A DNA stretch of 64,000 nucleotides from DASRYH01 sp035687245 (GTDB lineage Bacteria; Actinomycetota; Coriobacteriia; Anaerosomatales; PHET01). Positions 43,260-51,737 of the stretch are shown one piece after another. The notes beneath the pieces are model-generated. The model saw only the letters and a program-made list of their open reading frames with translations, had not been told where the DNA came from and did no database searches. Both the position numbers and the translations under genes were made by a program. The DNA lies in NCBI GenBank assembly GCA_035687245.1, contig DASRYH010000063.1, forward strand, positions 1 through 64,000, written 5' to 3'. The number at the start of each line of letters is the position of its first letter. The first letter of the stretch is position 1.

Positions 43260-43286
43260 GTATTACGAGTCACCATATCGTGTTAC
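43260..43286. promoter_or_regulatory. Candidate NikR operator between nikMN and nikR
   Basis: GTATTAC (43260-43266) and GTGTTAC (43280-43286) are separated by 13 bp, the spacing of the GTGTTAC-N13/14-GTAACAC NikR site described for some archaea and bacteria. Here the half-sites are direct rather than inverted, so this is a weak match. It overlaps the expected nikMN promoter region. Confidence 0.35.
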
Positions 43287-43427
43287 GCTTCCCCCAGACC
43301 CTACGAGTCTCGGTTCGTTCGGGTCAAGTGATTCCCAACGATTCGCACGAACACGTTCAGACGTGCCACAGACCGGGGCTTCAGCCCTCAGATGAGTGCC
43401 ACGCGGCATACGGAAGTGAGGCCCATC

Positions 43428-43853
43428 GTGCCCGACGTAGTCAGATTCGGCGTCTCCACCGACGAGCGCCTGCTCGACAAGTTCGATGCTCTCATCGACA
43501 AGAAGGGCTACGTGAACCGCTCCGAGGCGGTGCGCGACCTCATCCGCAACGCGCTCGTCGAAGACCAGTGGGAGTCGGGTGACGAGACCGCCGAGTCGGT
43601 TGGCACCGTCACGCTCGTCTTCGACCACCACTCGAGCGACCTGTCCGACAAGCTCACCGAGCACCAGCACTCTCACCACGAGGAGATCGTCTCCACGCTC
43701 CACATCCACCTCGACGCACACAACTGCCTCGAGGTCGTGGTGCTGCGCGGCAGCGCGCAGGCGATCAAGAAGATCGCCGACGGGCTGATTGGCACCAAGG
43801 GCGTCAAGCACGGCCAGTTCGTCGCCACCACTACCGGCCACGGCCTCGTCTAG
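43428..43853 (+). CDS. nikR: Nickel-responsive regulator NikR
   Basis: The 141-residue ribbon-helix-helix regulator has the N-terminal RHH (VRFGVSTDERLLDKFD, VNRSEAVRDLIRN) and the C-terminal nickel-binding ACT-like domain. The Ni ligands are visible in LHIHLDAHNC (His-x-His-x5-Cys) plus HSHHEEI. I place the start at GTG 43428, which follows AGTGAGG; the in-frame ATG 43392 has no good ribosome site. It heads nikR-nikQ-nikO and is divergent from nikMN. Confidence 0.93.
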   Translation: MPDVVRFGVSTDERLLDKFDALIDKKGYVNRSEAVRDLIRNALVEDQWESGDETAESVGTVTLVFDHHSSDLSDKLTEHQHSHHEEIVSTLHIHLDAHNCLEVVVLRGSAQAIKKIADGLIGTKGVKHGQFVATTTGHGLV

Positions 43854-43859
43854 CCTGCC

Positions 43860-44672
43860 ATGTCCGGCATCGAACAGGGCATCTACCAGCTCGGCTGGCT
43901 CGACGAGTTCTCGCAGCGGCGCTCGCCTGTGCACTCGATCGACCCGCGCGCGAAGGTGATCGTCACCTTCGTCTTCCTCGTGTGCGTCGTCTCCTTCGGC
44001 AAGTACGACATCCTCGGCCTGCTGCCTTATCTGCTCTTCCCCATCGCGATGATGACCGAGAGCGGCATGCCAGGCGTCGAGCTGGGCCGCCGGCTGCTGA
44101 TCGCCGCACCCTTTGCAATGGTGGTGGGCATCTTCAACCCGCTGCTCGATCGCGCGGTGGTCGCGCACCTCGGCGCGCTTGCGGTCACGGGCGGTGTCGT
44201 GAGCTACATCTCGATCATCCTGCGCTTCCTGCTCACCACGAGTGCGGCGCTGCTGCTGGTGGCAACGACGAGCATGCCCGACGTATGCGCCGCCATCGAG
44301 CGCCTCGGCGTTCCCAACGTGCTCGCGACGCAGCTGCTCTTTCTCTACCGCTACATCTTCGTGCTCGTCGAAGAGGTCATGCGCCTGGCACGCGCGCGCT
44401 CGCTGCGCTCGTTTCACGGCCGCGGCATGGGGATGAACGTCTACGGCAACATCCTCGGCCACCTGCTGCTTCGCACCGTCGCCCGCTCCCAGCGCGTCTT
44501 TGCCGCGATGCAGTGCCGCGGCTTCGACGGCCGGCTCCGCACCCGGCGCGTGCTTGCGATGACGGGGCGCGACTGGGCCTTCATCTTCGGCTGGTCGGCG
44601 GCTTTTGTGCTCTTCCGAATGTTCGACGTGACACTCCTGCTGGGCCTCCTCGTGACGAAGGTGATCTCGTGA
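43860..44672 (+). CDS. nikQ: ECF transporter T component (nikQ/cbiQ)
   Basis: The 270-residue membrane protein is a CbiQ/NikQ-type transmembrane coupling subunit. Visible features are DPRAKVIVTFVFLVCVVSFG, several TM helices and the two short Arg-containing coupling motifs (ARARSLRSF and AAMQCRGFDGRLR) expected in EcfT. It starts 6 nt after the nikR stop and overlaps nikO by 4 nt, so it belongs to the nickel importer. Confidence 0.88.
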   Translation: MSGIEQGIYQLGWLDEFSQRRSPVHSIDPRAKVIVTFVFLVCVVSFGKYDILGLLPYLLFPIAMMTESGMPGVELGRRLLIAAPFAMVVGIFNPLLDRAVVAHLGALAVTGGVVSYISIILRFLLTTSAALLLVATTSMPDVCAAIERLGVPNVLATQLLFLYRYIFVLVEEVMRLARARSLRSFHGRGMGMNVYGNILGHLLLRTVARSQRVFAAMQCRGFDGRLRTRRVLAMTGRDWAFIFGWSAAFVLFRMFDVTLLLGLLVTKVIS

Positions 44673-45427
44673 GCCACCACAAGATTTCGGTCAAGGACCT
44701 CTCGTTCGCCTACCCCGATGGCACGCGCGCGCTTGACGGCGTGAGCTTCGAGGTCGGACACGGCGAGTCGATCGCGCTCGTGGGGGCGAACGGTGCAGGC
44801 AAGTCCACGCTGCTCATGCACCTCAACGGCCTGCACGCCGCGCAGACCGGCACGGTTGAAGTGGGCGACGTGCCCGTGACCAAAGAGACGCTGCCTACGG
44901 TGCGCAGAAGCGTGGGCATGGTCTTCCAGGACCCCGACGACCAGCTCTTCATGCCTACGGTCGCCGAAGACGTCGCCTTTGGCCCGCTCAACCTCGGACT
45001 GCCTGCCGAAGTGGTCGACGCGCGCGTCGCCGAAGCGCTGGAGCGCGTGGGTGCCGGCGATTTGGCCGACCGCCCGCCCTACCGCCTGTCCGGCGGCGAG
45101 AAGCGCGCGGTGGCGATCGCCACGGTGCTCGCGATGTCGCCGAGCATCCTCGTGATGGACGAGCCGTCCTCCAACCTCGACCCCCGTGCCCGCCGACGGC
45201 TCATCGGGCTGCTCGCCTCCTTCGAGCACACGAAGATCATCGCGACCCACGACCTGGATATGGCCGCCGAGCTCTGCGAGCGCACAATCGTGGTGAACGA
45301 TGGGCACATCGCTGCGGACGGCCCCACCCGCGAGGTCTTCGCCGACGCCGAGTTGCTCGACACCTGCGGGCTGGAACAGCCGCCATCCTTGAGGCCGTGT
45401 TCCGCATGCGGGCAGGTCAGCGAGTAG
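44669..45427 (+). CDS. nikO: ECF transporter ATPase (nikO/cbiO)
   Basis: The 252-residue ATPase has Walker A VGANGAGKSTLLMHL, the Q-loop GMVFQDPDDQLF, the signature LSGGEKRAVAIATVLAMS and Walker B LVMDEPSSNLDP, as in EcfA/CbiO. GTG 44669 overlaps the nikQ stop by 4 nt. The C-terminal half shows HDLDMA (H-loop). It energises nickel uptake with NikQ and NikMN. Confidence 0.92.
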   Translation: MSHHKISVKDLSFAYPDGTRALDGVSFEVGHGESIALVGANGAGKSTLLMHLNGLHAAQTGTVEVGDVPVTKETLPTVRRSVGMVFQDPDDQLFMPTVAEDVAFGPLNLGLPAEVVDARVAEALERVGAGDLADRPPYRLSGGEKRAVAIATVLAMSPSILVMDEPSSNLDPRARRRLIGLLASFEHTKIIATHDLDMAAELCERTIVVNDGHIAADGPTREVFADAELLDTCGLEQPPSLRPCSACGQVSE

Positions 45428-45447
45428 GCGCGAGCGCCGCGTGCGGC

Positions 45448-45453
45448 TAGAAT
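45448..45453 (+). promoter_or_regulatory. Candidate -10 box for a leaderless HEPN-like gene
   Basis: TAGAAT is followed by eight bases and GTG 45462, so the transcript would start at or next to the start codon. GGGAG lies only 2 nt before the GTG, too close for a normal ribosome site. A -35 was not found. Confidence 0.3.
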
Positions 45454-45461
45454 CGGGAGCT

Positions 45462-46154
45462 GTGAACGCGAATCCCTCGCATGCGGGCGGCTCGCCCGGG
45501 CACGCAAGCACCCCCAAGTACTGGGAGTGCCTGCCGTGCGGCTACATCTCCGACGACCCGAAGGTCGGGAGCGGAGAGCGCCCCTGCCCGCACTGTCACA
45601 CCGCGCACCAGACGCGCGCCTTCCCTCCCGAGCGCCAGCGCCGGCTCGACGCGCGCATCCGACGCTACCAAGCCGAAGGCGATGACGAGATCGTCGTCAT
45701 ACTCGCGGCGACCTTCCTCGAGACGCTGCTGGAAGACGTGCTCGCCCGCATCATGGAGGCGCACGGTGCCGACGTGCGGCTGCGCGCGGCAGTACTCGAC
45801 TCGCAGCGCTCGGTGGGTACCCGCATCGGCAAGCTCTTCCCCACGCTCACCGGCGAACAGTTCGAAGACGCCGCGGCCGAGCTGGGCTACCGCGAGTTCC
45901 CTCGACGCTGGCGCAGGCTTCGCGCCGAGCGCAACGCATTCATCCACGACTCGACCTTCGAAGGCCCTCGCGAAGCGCTCAACAGCGCGACGGCGTCTGA
46001 GGCGATGGCCCTTCTCGACCAGGCCTACCGCCTCTTCGTGAGCATCAACAACCGCTTCGTCGCCGATGGTCGCTCCGGCGGCCAGCGGCACTCCGGCGGC
46101 CGCTCCGACGAGCGCGCCCCAGACGCGCAGCCCTCCGGCGGGCCTACCGGATGA
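45462..46154 (+). CDS. Zinc-ribbon / HEPN-like protein
   Basis: The ~230-residue protein has an N-terminal zinc ribbon (C23-x2-C26 and C42-x2-C45, in YWECLPCGY and RPCPHCH). It continues with an all-helical domain whose late helix holds R157-N-A-F-I-H162, the Rx4H motif of HEPN RNases, after an AATFLETLLEDVL helix as in HEPN families. A Gly/Arg-rich tail follows. It lies between nikO and hypF and overlaps the hypF start (ATGA). It is not a known hydrogenase-maturation factor. A zinc-binding, RNA- or metal-related role is only inferred. Confidence 0.6.
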   Translation: MNANPSHAGGSPGHASTPKYWECLPCGYISDDPKVGSGERPCPHCHTAHQTRAFPPERQRRLDARIRRYQAEGDDEIVVILAATFLETLLEDVLARIMEAHGADVRLRAAVLDSQRSVGTRIGKLFPTLTGEQFEDAAAELGYREFPRRWRRLRAERNAFIHDSTFEGPREALNSATASEAMALLDQAYRLFVSINNRFVADGRSGGQRHSGGRSDERAPDAQPSGGPTG

Positions 46155-48523
46155 CGAAGACCGCCCTGCAACTCCACGTCACGGGCATCGTCCAGGGCGT
46201 GGGCTTTCGCCCCTTCGTCTACAACCTCGCCGTCGAGCTTGGCCTGCACGGCTGGGTGCTGAACTCCTCCGATGGCGTGCACTGCGTCGTGGAGGGCGAC
46301 CCCCAAGTCGTCGCGAGCTTCCCGCAGCTTCTGGAGGAACGTGCGCCGGCGATGTCGGTGATCGAGCACGTGATCGCCGAAGAGGTCGAGACCGAAGACT
46401 TCACCGGCTTCGAGATCCGCGAGTCGAAGGCCGAAGCTGGAGCGATGACGCTCGTCTCGCCCGACATCGCTACCTGCCCGGAGTGCGCGGCCGAGCTCTT
46501 CGACGAGAGCGACCGGCGCCACCGCTACCCGTTCATCAACTGCACGAACTGCGGGCCGCGCTTCACGATCATCGACGACGTGCCCTACGACCGGCCGATG
46601 ACCACGATGCGCGACTTCCCGATGTGTGAGACGTGTGCTGCGGAGTACGCAGACCCGTCCGACAGGCGCTTTCACGCCCAGCCCGACGCCTGCTTCATCT
46701 GCGGCCCCCGCCTCTACCTGAACGCCAAGGACACGCCGCCCGAAGCTGCCGAAGGGTGGCGCTGGTCGCCAGAGGTCGAGGTCTCACCGCGCCCGCACCG
46801 CGATCGCGACGCCGAGCGCGTCCGCAGCGACGCGATCCTCGACGACGTCGCTCGACGCCTGCTCTCGGGCGAGGTCATCGCGATCAAGGGCCTGGGTGGC
46901 TTCCACCTCGCGTGCGACGCCACCAGCGCCGACGCTATCGCCACGCTGCGCGGCCGCAAACACCGCTGGGGCAAGCCGCTCGCGATCATGGTGCCCGACA
47001 TCGAGACCGCCCGCACCTACTGCGAGGTGGGCGCGCAAGAGGCCGAGATTCTGTCGGGCACCGTGCGCCCGATCGTTCTGCTGCGTCGTCACGCCACCGA
47101 AGGCGCAACCCCGCTTGCGGCGGGACTCGCCGACGGCCTGGCCGAGATCGGCGTCATGCTCCCCTACACACCACTGCACCACCTGCTGCTTGCGGCGGTC
47201 GGCCGGCCGCTGGTGATGACGAGCGGCAACCTCTCCGACGAGCCCATCGCGACCGGCAACGCCGAAGCACTCGATCGCCTTGCGACCATCGCCGACGCCT
47301 TCTTGCTGCACGACCGCGAGATTCACAGCCGCTATGACGACTCGGTAGTGCGCGTGGTCGACGGCATCTTCGAGCCGGTACGCCGCGCCCGCGGCTACGC
47401 GCCCCACCCGATCCCGCTGCCCTTCACCACCGACGAGCCGATACTCGCAGCCGGCCCCGAGCAGAAGAACACCTTCTGCCTGCTCACCGGCGACTACGCG
47501 TTCGTCTCGCAGCACATCGGCGACCTTGAGAACGCCGAGACCCTCGCGAGCTACGAGCACACCCTCGAGCTCTACCAGCGCCTCTTCCGCGTCGATCCGC
47601 ACGTGGTCGCCCACGACCTGCACCCCGAGTACCTCTCCACCAAGTGGGCGCTCGGCCTCGACCTGCCGAAGGTGGGCGTGCAGCACCACCACGCGCACAT
47701 TGTGAGCGTGGCCGCCGAACACGGCGTCTCCGAGCGCGTCGTCGGCTTCTCCTTCGACGGCACCGGCTACGGCGAGGACGGCCGCATCTGGGGCGGCGAG
47801 GTGCTGCTCTCCGACTGGGCCAGCTACGAGCGCTTCGCACACCTGCGCTACATCCCGATGCCGGGAGGCGCTGCGGCGATTCGGCGGCCTGCGCGCATGG
47901 CGGTAGGCGCACTTGTTGAGCTCGGACTCTTCGAGCACCCCGGCGCACGCGCCTTGCGTGACCGGCTTGCCGAAGGTGAGGAGCGCACGCTGCTCACCAT
48001 GATCGAGCGCAGCGTGAACACGCCGCTCACCAGCTCGATGGGGCGCCTGTTCGACGCAGTGGCGGCCATCTCCGGTGTCGCCGACGACGCGCGCTACGAG
48101 GGTGAGGCGGCGATCCTGCTCGAGGCGTGCGCGGACCGCCTCGCCAGCGGCTCCTACGAGTTCGCGGTCACCGAGCCTGACATCGCGGGCGCCCCGCGTG
48201 TCATCGACCCGACTCCCGTGCTCGCCGCCGTGCTCGACGACGTGTTAGCGGGAATACCCGCCGGGGTAATTTCAATGCGGTTTCATCGAGCCGTTGTGGG
48301 GTGTATAGTCACCCTCGGCACAGTCGCAACGCAGAGGGCCGGCACCCAACACGTAGCGCTCGCTGGTGGTGTCTTCATGAACCGCCTCGTGCTTGGCGAG
48401 GCCGTCGCGCAGATCGCTGCGGCGGGGCTCGTGCCGCTCACCCACGTGAGATTGCCGGTCAACGACGCCGCAGTGTCTTTCGGCCAAGCTGTTGTTGCTT
48501 GGGCCCGTCGGCACGAGGTTTGA
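46151..48523 (+). CDS. hypF: Carbamoyltransferase HypF (hydrogenase maturation)
   Basis: The 790-residue protein has the acylphosphatase domain (~5-95, GIVQGVGFRPFVYNLA), two zinc fingers (~108-185, CPECAAELFDE, CTNCGPRF, CETCAAEYAD, CFICGP), a YrdC domain (KGLGGFHLACDA, KRHRWGKPLAIM-like HRWGKPLAIM) and a Kae1-like C-terminal domain (HHHAHIVSVAAEHG, FDGTGYGEDGRIWGGE). It makes the cyanide ligand precursor for [NiFe]-hydrogenase with HypE. The last third contains an AT-rich patch with unusual codons and a promoter-like sequence. Confidence 0.95.
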   Translation: MTKTALQLHVTGIVQGVGFRPFVYNLAVELGLHGWVLNSSDGVHCVVEGDPQVVASFPQLLEERAPAMSVIEHVIAEEVETEDFTGFEIRESKAEAGAMTLVSPDIATCPECAAELFDESDRRHRYPFINCTNCGPRFTIIDDVPYDRPMTTMRDFPMCETCAAEYADPSDRRFHAQPDACFICGPRLYLNAKDTPPEAAEGWRWSPEVEVSPRPHRDRDAERVRSDAILDDVARRLLSGEVIAIKGLGGFHLACDATSADAIATLRGRKHRWGKPLAIMVPDIETARTYCEVGAQEAEILSGTVRPIVLLRRHATEGATPLAAGLADGLAEIGVMLPYTPLHHLLLAAVGRPLVMTSGNLSDEPIATGNAEALDRLATIADAFLLHDREIHSRYDDSVVRVVDGIFEPVRRARGYAPHPIPLPFTTDEPILAAGPEQKNTFCLLTGDYAFVSQHIGDLENAETLASYEHTLELYQRLFRVDPHVVAHDLHPEYLSTKWALGLDLPKVGVQHHHAHIVSVAAEHGVSERVVGFSFDGTGYGEDGRIWGGEVLLSDWASYERFAHLRYIPMPGGAAAIRRPARMAVGALVELGLFEHPGARALRDRLAEGEERTLLTMIERSVNTPLTSSMGRLFDAVAAISGVADDARYEGEAAILLEACADRLASGSYEFAVTEPDIAGAPRVIDPTPVLAAVLDDVLAGIPAGVISMRFHRAVVGCIVTLGTVATQRAGTQHVALAGGVFMNRLVLGEAVAQIAAAGLVPLTHVRLPVNDAAVSFGQAVVAWARRHEV
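48281..48309 (+). promoter_or_regulatory. Putative internal promoter within hypF
   Basis: TTTCAT (48281-48286) and TATAGT (48304-48309) are 17 bp apart inside hypF. The surrounding ~70 bp use codons rare for this genome (TTA, ATA, GTA, ATT, TCA, TTT) and include a GCGGG-AATA-CCCGC hairpin (48248-48261). The -35 is weak. It could drive hypC-hypD-hypE separately. Confidence 0.35.
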
Positions 48524-48571
48524 TTGTAGGACGGTTACGTCCCGGCAGACGTTCTAAAGGAGTACAAGCGT

Positions 48572-48823
48572 ATGTGCCTTGCAATCCCCGCCCGTATCGT
48601 TGAGCTCGGAGACATTCACATGGCGTCGGTAGACATCATGGGTGTCAGCCGTACGGTATCGATCGACCTGTGCCCTGAGGCTGTGGTCGGCGATTTCGTG
48701 CTTGTCCACGCGGGCTTTGCGCTCCAGATCATCGACGAGCAGACCGCGAACGAGACCCTTGATCTGCTCAAGCAGCTGCCCTTCTTCGCTGAAGAAGCAG
48801 AGGCCGTCGCCGAAGGAGCTTAA
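48572..48823 (+). CDS. hypC: Hydrogenase maturation chaperone HypC
   Basis: The 83-residue protein begins MCLAIPARIVE, with the essential Cys2 of HypC/HybG. It has the OB-fold pattern VSRTVSIDLCPEAVVGDFVLVHAGFALQ. It carries the Fe(CN)2CO unit with HypD. AAAGGAG lies before the ATG. It is followed 4 nt later by hypD, whose ribosome site lies in the hypC end. Confidence 0.95.
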   Translation: MCLAIPARIVELGDIHMASVDIMGVSRTVSIDLCPEAVVGDFVLVHAGFALQIIDEQTANETLDLLKQLPFFAEEAEAVAEGA

Positions 48824-48827
48824 GGCC

Positions 48828-49928
48828 ATGGATCTCTCCGGCTTCCGCGACCCCGAGCTCGCTCGGGGCCTGATCGACGCTATCCACGGCTCAGATCCCG
48901 GGCGTCCGATCAAGCTCATGGAGGTGTGCGGCACGCACACCGTCTCTATCGCGAAGAACGGTCTGCGCGGTGTCATGCCTGAGTGGCTGACCCTGCTCTC
49001 CGGCCCCGGCTGTCCGGTCTGCGTCACGGCTAACCACGATATCGACACCGCAATCGCCATCTCGCAGGTCCCTGACGTCATCGTCACCACCTTCGGCGAC
49101 ATGATGAAGGTGCCCGGCAGCTACTCCTCGCTGACGCGCGAGAAGTCCGAGGGTCGCGACATCCGCATCGTCTACTCGCCGCTCGACGCACTCGAACTTG
49201 CTAAGCGCGAGCCCGACAAGCAGGTCGTCTTTATTGCAGTGGGTTTTGAGACCACCGTTCCTTTGATCGCCGCCTCCATCATGCGTGCTCAGGAAGCCGG
49301 CATCGAGAACTTCAGCATCTACTGCTCTCACAAGACCGTGCCCGCCGCATTGGGCGCGCTCGTCAACGACCCCGAGGTCAAGGTGGACGCCTTCATCCTT
49401 CCGGGTCACGTCTCCACCATCATCGGCATGGAGCCTTACCGCTTCCTTGCCGAGGAGTATCACGTTCCGGGTGTCATCGCCGGCTTCGAGCCGATCGACA
49501 TGCTCCAGGGCATCTGGATGCTCGTGAAGCAGCTCAAGGAAGGCCGCGCCGAGATCGAGATCGCCTACATGCGCGGCGTCGAGCCGCAGGGCAATCCGAC
49601 CGCGCTCGCCATGGTCGAGAAGGTCTTCGAGCCTGTAGACGCAGACTGGCGCGGTATCGGCGTCATCCCCGGCACCGGCCTCGCCCTGCGCGAGGAGTAC
49701 GCGGCTTGGGACGCATCCAAGCGCTTCGACCTCGAGATCCCCGAGCCCAAGGAGATCAAGGGCTGCCAGTGCGGCGACGTCCTTCGCGGGATCGTGCTCC
49801 CCTTCCAGTGCAAGCTCTTCGGCCGCGGGTGCACGCCTGAGCACCCCATCGGTCCGTGCATGGTCTCTTCGGAGGGCAGCTGCGCGGCGTACTATCGCTA
49901 CACGGACTACGGCAGGGAAGAAGCCTAG
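48828..49928 (+). CDS. hypD: Hydrogenase maturation factor HypD
   Basis: The 366-residue protein has the HypD motifs: LMEVCGTHTVSIAKNGLR, LSGPGCPVCVT, the central GFETTVP, EIKGCQCGDVLRG, and the C-terminal [4Fe-4S] ligands in FGRGCTPEHPIGPCMVSSEGSCAAYYRY. HypD with HypC assembles Fe(CN)2CO for [NiFe]-hydrogenase. GGAG lies 9 nt upstream of ATG 48828. It is followed 50 bp later by hypE. Confidence 0.95.
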   Translation: MDLSGFRDPELARGLIDAIHGSDPGRPIKLMEVCGTHTVSIAKNGLRGVMPEWLTLLSGPGCPVCVTANHDIDTAIAISQVPDVIVTTFGDMMKVPGSYSSLTREKSEGRDIRIVYSPLDALELAKREPDKQVVFIAVGFETTVPLIAASIMRAQEAGIENFSIYCSHKTVPAALGALVNDPEVKVDAFILPGHVSTIIGMEPYRFLAEEYHVPGVIAGFEPIDMLQGIWMLVKQLKEGRAEIEIAYMRGVEPQGNPTALAMVEKVFEPVDADWRGIGVIPGTGLALREEYAAWDASKRFDLEIPEPKEIKGCQCGDVLRGIVLPFQCKLFGRGCTPEHPIGPCMVSSEGSCAAYYRYTDYGREEA

Positions 49929-49978
49929 CCACACTTCGGCAGGCGGAAAACAAACGACACTACAGGGGAAGGTCGCCA

Positions 49979-50989
49979 ATGCGCTCCGATCGCATCCTGC
50001 TCGCTCACGGCTCCGGCGGAACGATGATGCGCGAACTCATCGACGAGGTCTTCGTCACCGAGTTCCACGAGGATGCCCTGAAGCGCCTCGACGATGCGGC
50101 TTCGCTGCCGTTCCCGGGCGATCGCATCGCGTTTTCCACCGACACCTACGTCGTGACCCCGCAGTTCTTCCCTGGCGGCGACATCGGGCGCCTCGCGATC
50201 TGCGGCACCGTTAACGACGTCGCCACCAGCGGCGCGACCCCGCTCTACATCTCTGTGGGCTTCATCCTCGAAGAAGGCTTCCTCGTCGAAGACCTGCGCA
50301 CGATCCTTCACTCGATGCGCGCCATGGCCGAAGAGGCCAACGTGCACATCGTCACGGGTGACACGAAGGTCGTGGGCAAGGGCAGCTGCGACGGCATCTT
50401 CATCAACACCGCCGGTGTAGGTGTACTCGCCGAAGGCGTGGACCTGTCCGGCTCGTATGCCAAGCCTGGCGACAAGGTGCTGCTATCCGGCAGCCTCGGC
50501 GACCACGGCATCGCGATCGTCTCGATCCGCGAGGGCCTCGAGTTCTCCACCGACATCGAGACCGATGCAGCTCCTCTCAACAAGCTCGTCGCCAACGTAC
50601 TCGCCGCCGCGCCCAACACGCGCTGCTTCCGAGATCCCACCCGTGGTGGGCTCGCCTCGACCTTGAACGAAATCGCGGATGCCTCAGGCGTCTCGATCAC
50701 CGTCCAAGAGACCAGTGTGCCGGTGAAGCCGCAGGTAAGGGGCGCTTCCGAGATGCTGGGCTACGACGTCTTCCAGGTCGCGAACGAGGGCAAGATGTGC
50801 GCGATCGTGCCCGCCGAAGAAGCCGAGGCCGCACTCGCCGCGATGAAGGCGTCGCCCTACGGCGAAGAGGCCGCAATCGTAGGCGAAGTTGCCGAAGGTC
50901 CGTCGGGCAAGGTCTACGTCAAGACCGCGTTCGGCGCGACGCGCATCATGGACATGCTCGTGGGCGAGCAGCTCCCGCGCATCTGCTAG
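49979..50989 (+). CDS. hypE: Hydrogenase maturation dehydratase HypE
   Basis: The 336-residue AIR-synthase-like protein has the N-terminal AHGSGGTMMRELI, TDTYVVTPQFFPGGDIGRLA and VTGDTKVVGKGSCDG, and ends in PRIC, the C-terminal cysteine that HypF modifies. It dehydrates the thiocarboxamide to thiocyanate. The C-terminal cysteine and hyp context separate it from SelD. GGGGAAGG lies just upstream. It closes the hypF-C-D-E set; hypA, hypB and hydrogenase structural genes are not in the window. Confidence 0.95.
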   Translation: MRSDRILLAHGSGGTMMRELIDEVFVTEFHEDALKRLDDAASLPFPGDRIAFSTDTYVVTPQFFPGGDIGRLAICGTVNDVATSGATPLYISVGFILEEGFLVEDLRTILHSMRAMAEEANVHIVTGDTKVVGKGSCDGIFINTAGVGVLAEGVDLSGSYAKPGDKVLLSGSLGDHGIAIVSIREGLEFSTDIETDAAPLNKLVANVLAAAPNTRCFRDPTRGGLASTLNEIADASGVSITVQETSVPVKPQVRGASEMLGYDVFQVANEGKMCAIVPAEEAEAALAAMKASPYGEEAAIVGEVAEGPSGKVYVKTAFGATRIMDMLVGEQLPRIC

Positions 50990-50998
50990 CGCGACCGG

Positions 50999-51661
50999 CT
51001 ACTCGCGGCCGAAGGACTCCAGCAGCTTGTCGAGCGTGGTCTCAGCCAGCGAGCTGAGGCAGACGTCGGCTGCGCTGAAGTCCATACCCTCCGTATAGCT
51101 GCCGGGCACCGCGACGGTGTGCATCCCTGCGCGCACGGCAGCCGTCAGCCCCGGGCCGGAGTCCTCGAGCGCGATCGCTTCGGCGCCAGAGACTCCCAAG
51201 CGGCGCATCGCCTCGAGGTAGAGCGACGGGTCGGGCTTGGAGCGCGCGGTGGCCTCTTTGGTGACGACCGCCGAGAAGTACTCAGCAAGTCCGAGGCGGC
51301 TCAAGTGGCGGCTCACCCACCACTCGCTCGAGCTCGATGCGATAGCAAGGCCCAGGCCGCGCTCGTGCGCGTCTTCGATGAGCGGCTGCACGCCGGGCAG
51401 CACCGGCAGCTCGTCGGCGATCTCGAAGGAGCGCTCGCGGCGGGGCTGCTCGTAGGTATCGAGCGGGAACTCCTTGCCGGTGAGCCGCTCGAGTTCGCGC
51501 CAGAGCACGTCGTCGTTCTCGCGCGTGCCCACCATCGTGCGCCACAGCTCGACCGGGAAGTCGAAGCCTTCGGCAGCAAACATGTCGGCATAGCTGCCAG
51601 CGACGGCGACTTCAGAGTCCATGATGAGACCATCGAAGTCGAAGACGAGCGCTCGAATCAT
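50999..51661 (-). CDS. HAD-family phosphatase (beta-phosphoglucomutase-like)
   Basis: The 220-residue HAD hydrolase has the nucleophile motif FDFDGLIMDSE, SSSSEWWVSRHL (motif II), KPDPSLYLEA and the metal motif ALEDSGPGLTAA. The pattern matches the phosphatase/beta-phosphoglucomutase subfamily with a small helical cap. Substrate cannot be inferred. It is convergent with hypE (9-bp gap) and divergent from the EamA transporter. Confidence 0.87.
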   Translation of the reverse strand: MIRALVFDFDGLIMDSEVAVAGSYADMFAAEGFDFPVELWRTMVGTRENDDVLWRELERLTGKEFPLDTYEQPRRERSFEIADELPVLPGVQPLIEDAHERGLGLAIASSSSEWWVSRHLSRLGLAEYFSAVVTKEATARSKPDPSLYLEAMRRLGVSGAEAIALEDSGPGLTAAVRAGMHTVAVPGSYTEGMDFSAADVCLSSLAETTLDKLLESFGRE

Positions 51662-51724
51662 CTTGGCGAGGGCCTTTCGGCAGGTCGGACGGGCTGTACG
51701 GCTACAGCTTACCTTCGATTCCGA

Positions 51725-51730
51725 TAGACT
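51725..51730 (+). promoter_or_regulatory. Candidate -10 box for a leaderless EamA transcript
   Basis: TAGACT is followed by seven bases and ATG 51738, with no Shine-Dalgarno. The transcript would begin at the start codon. No clear -35 was found. Confidence 0.35.
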
Positions 51731-51737
51731 GCCCCCT

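Noticed and set aside
49979..50989. SelD (selenophosphate synthetase) instead of HypE
   Set aside because: The C-terminus ends in PRIC, and the gene follows hypC-hypD; these are HypE features. SelD must be elsewhere if selenocysteine is used.
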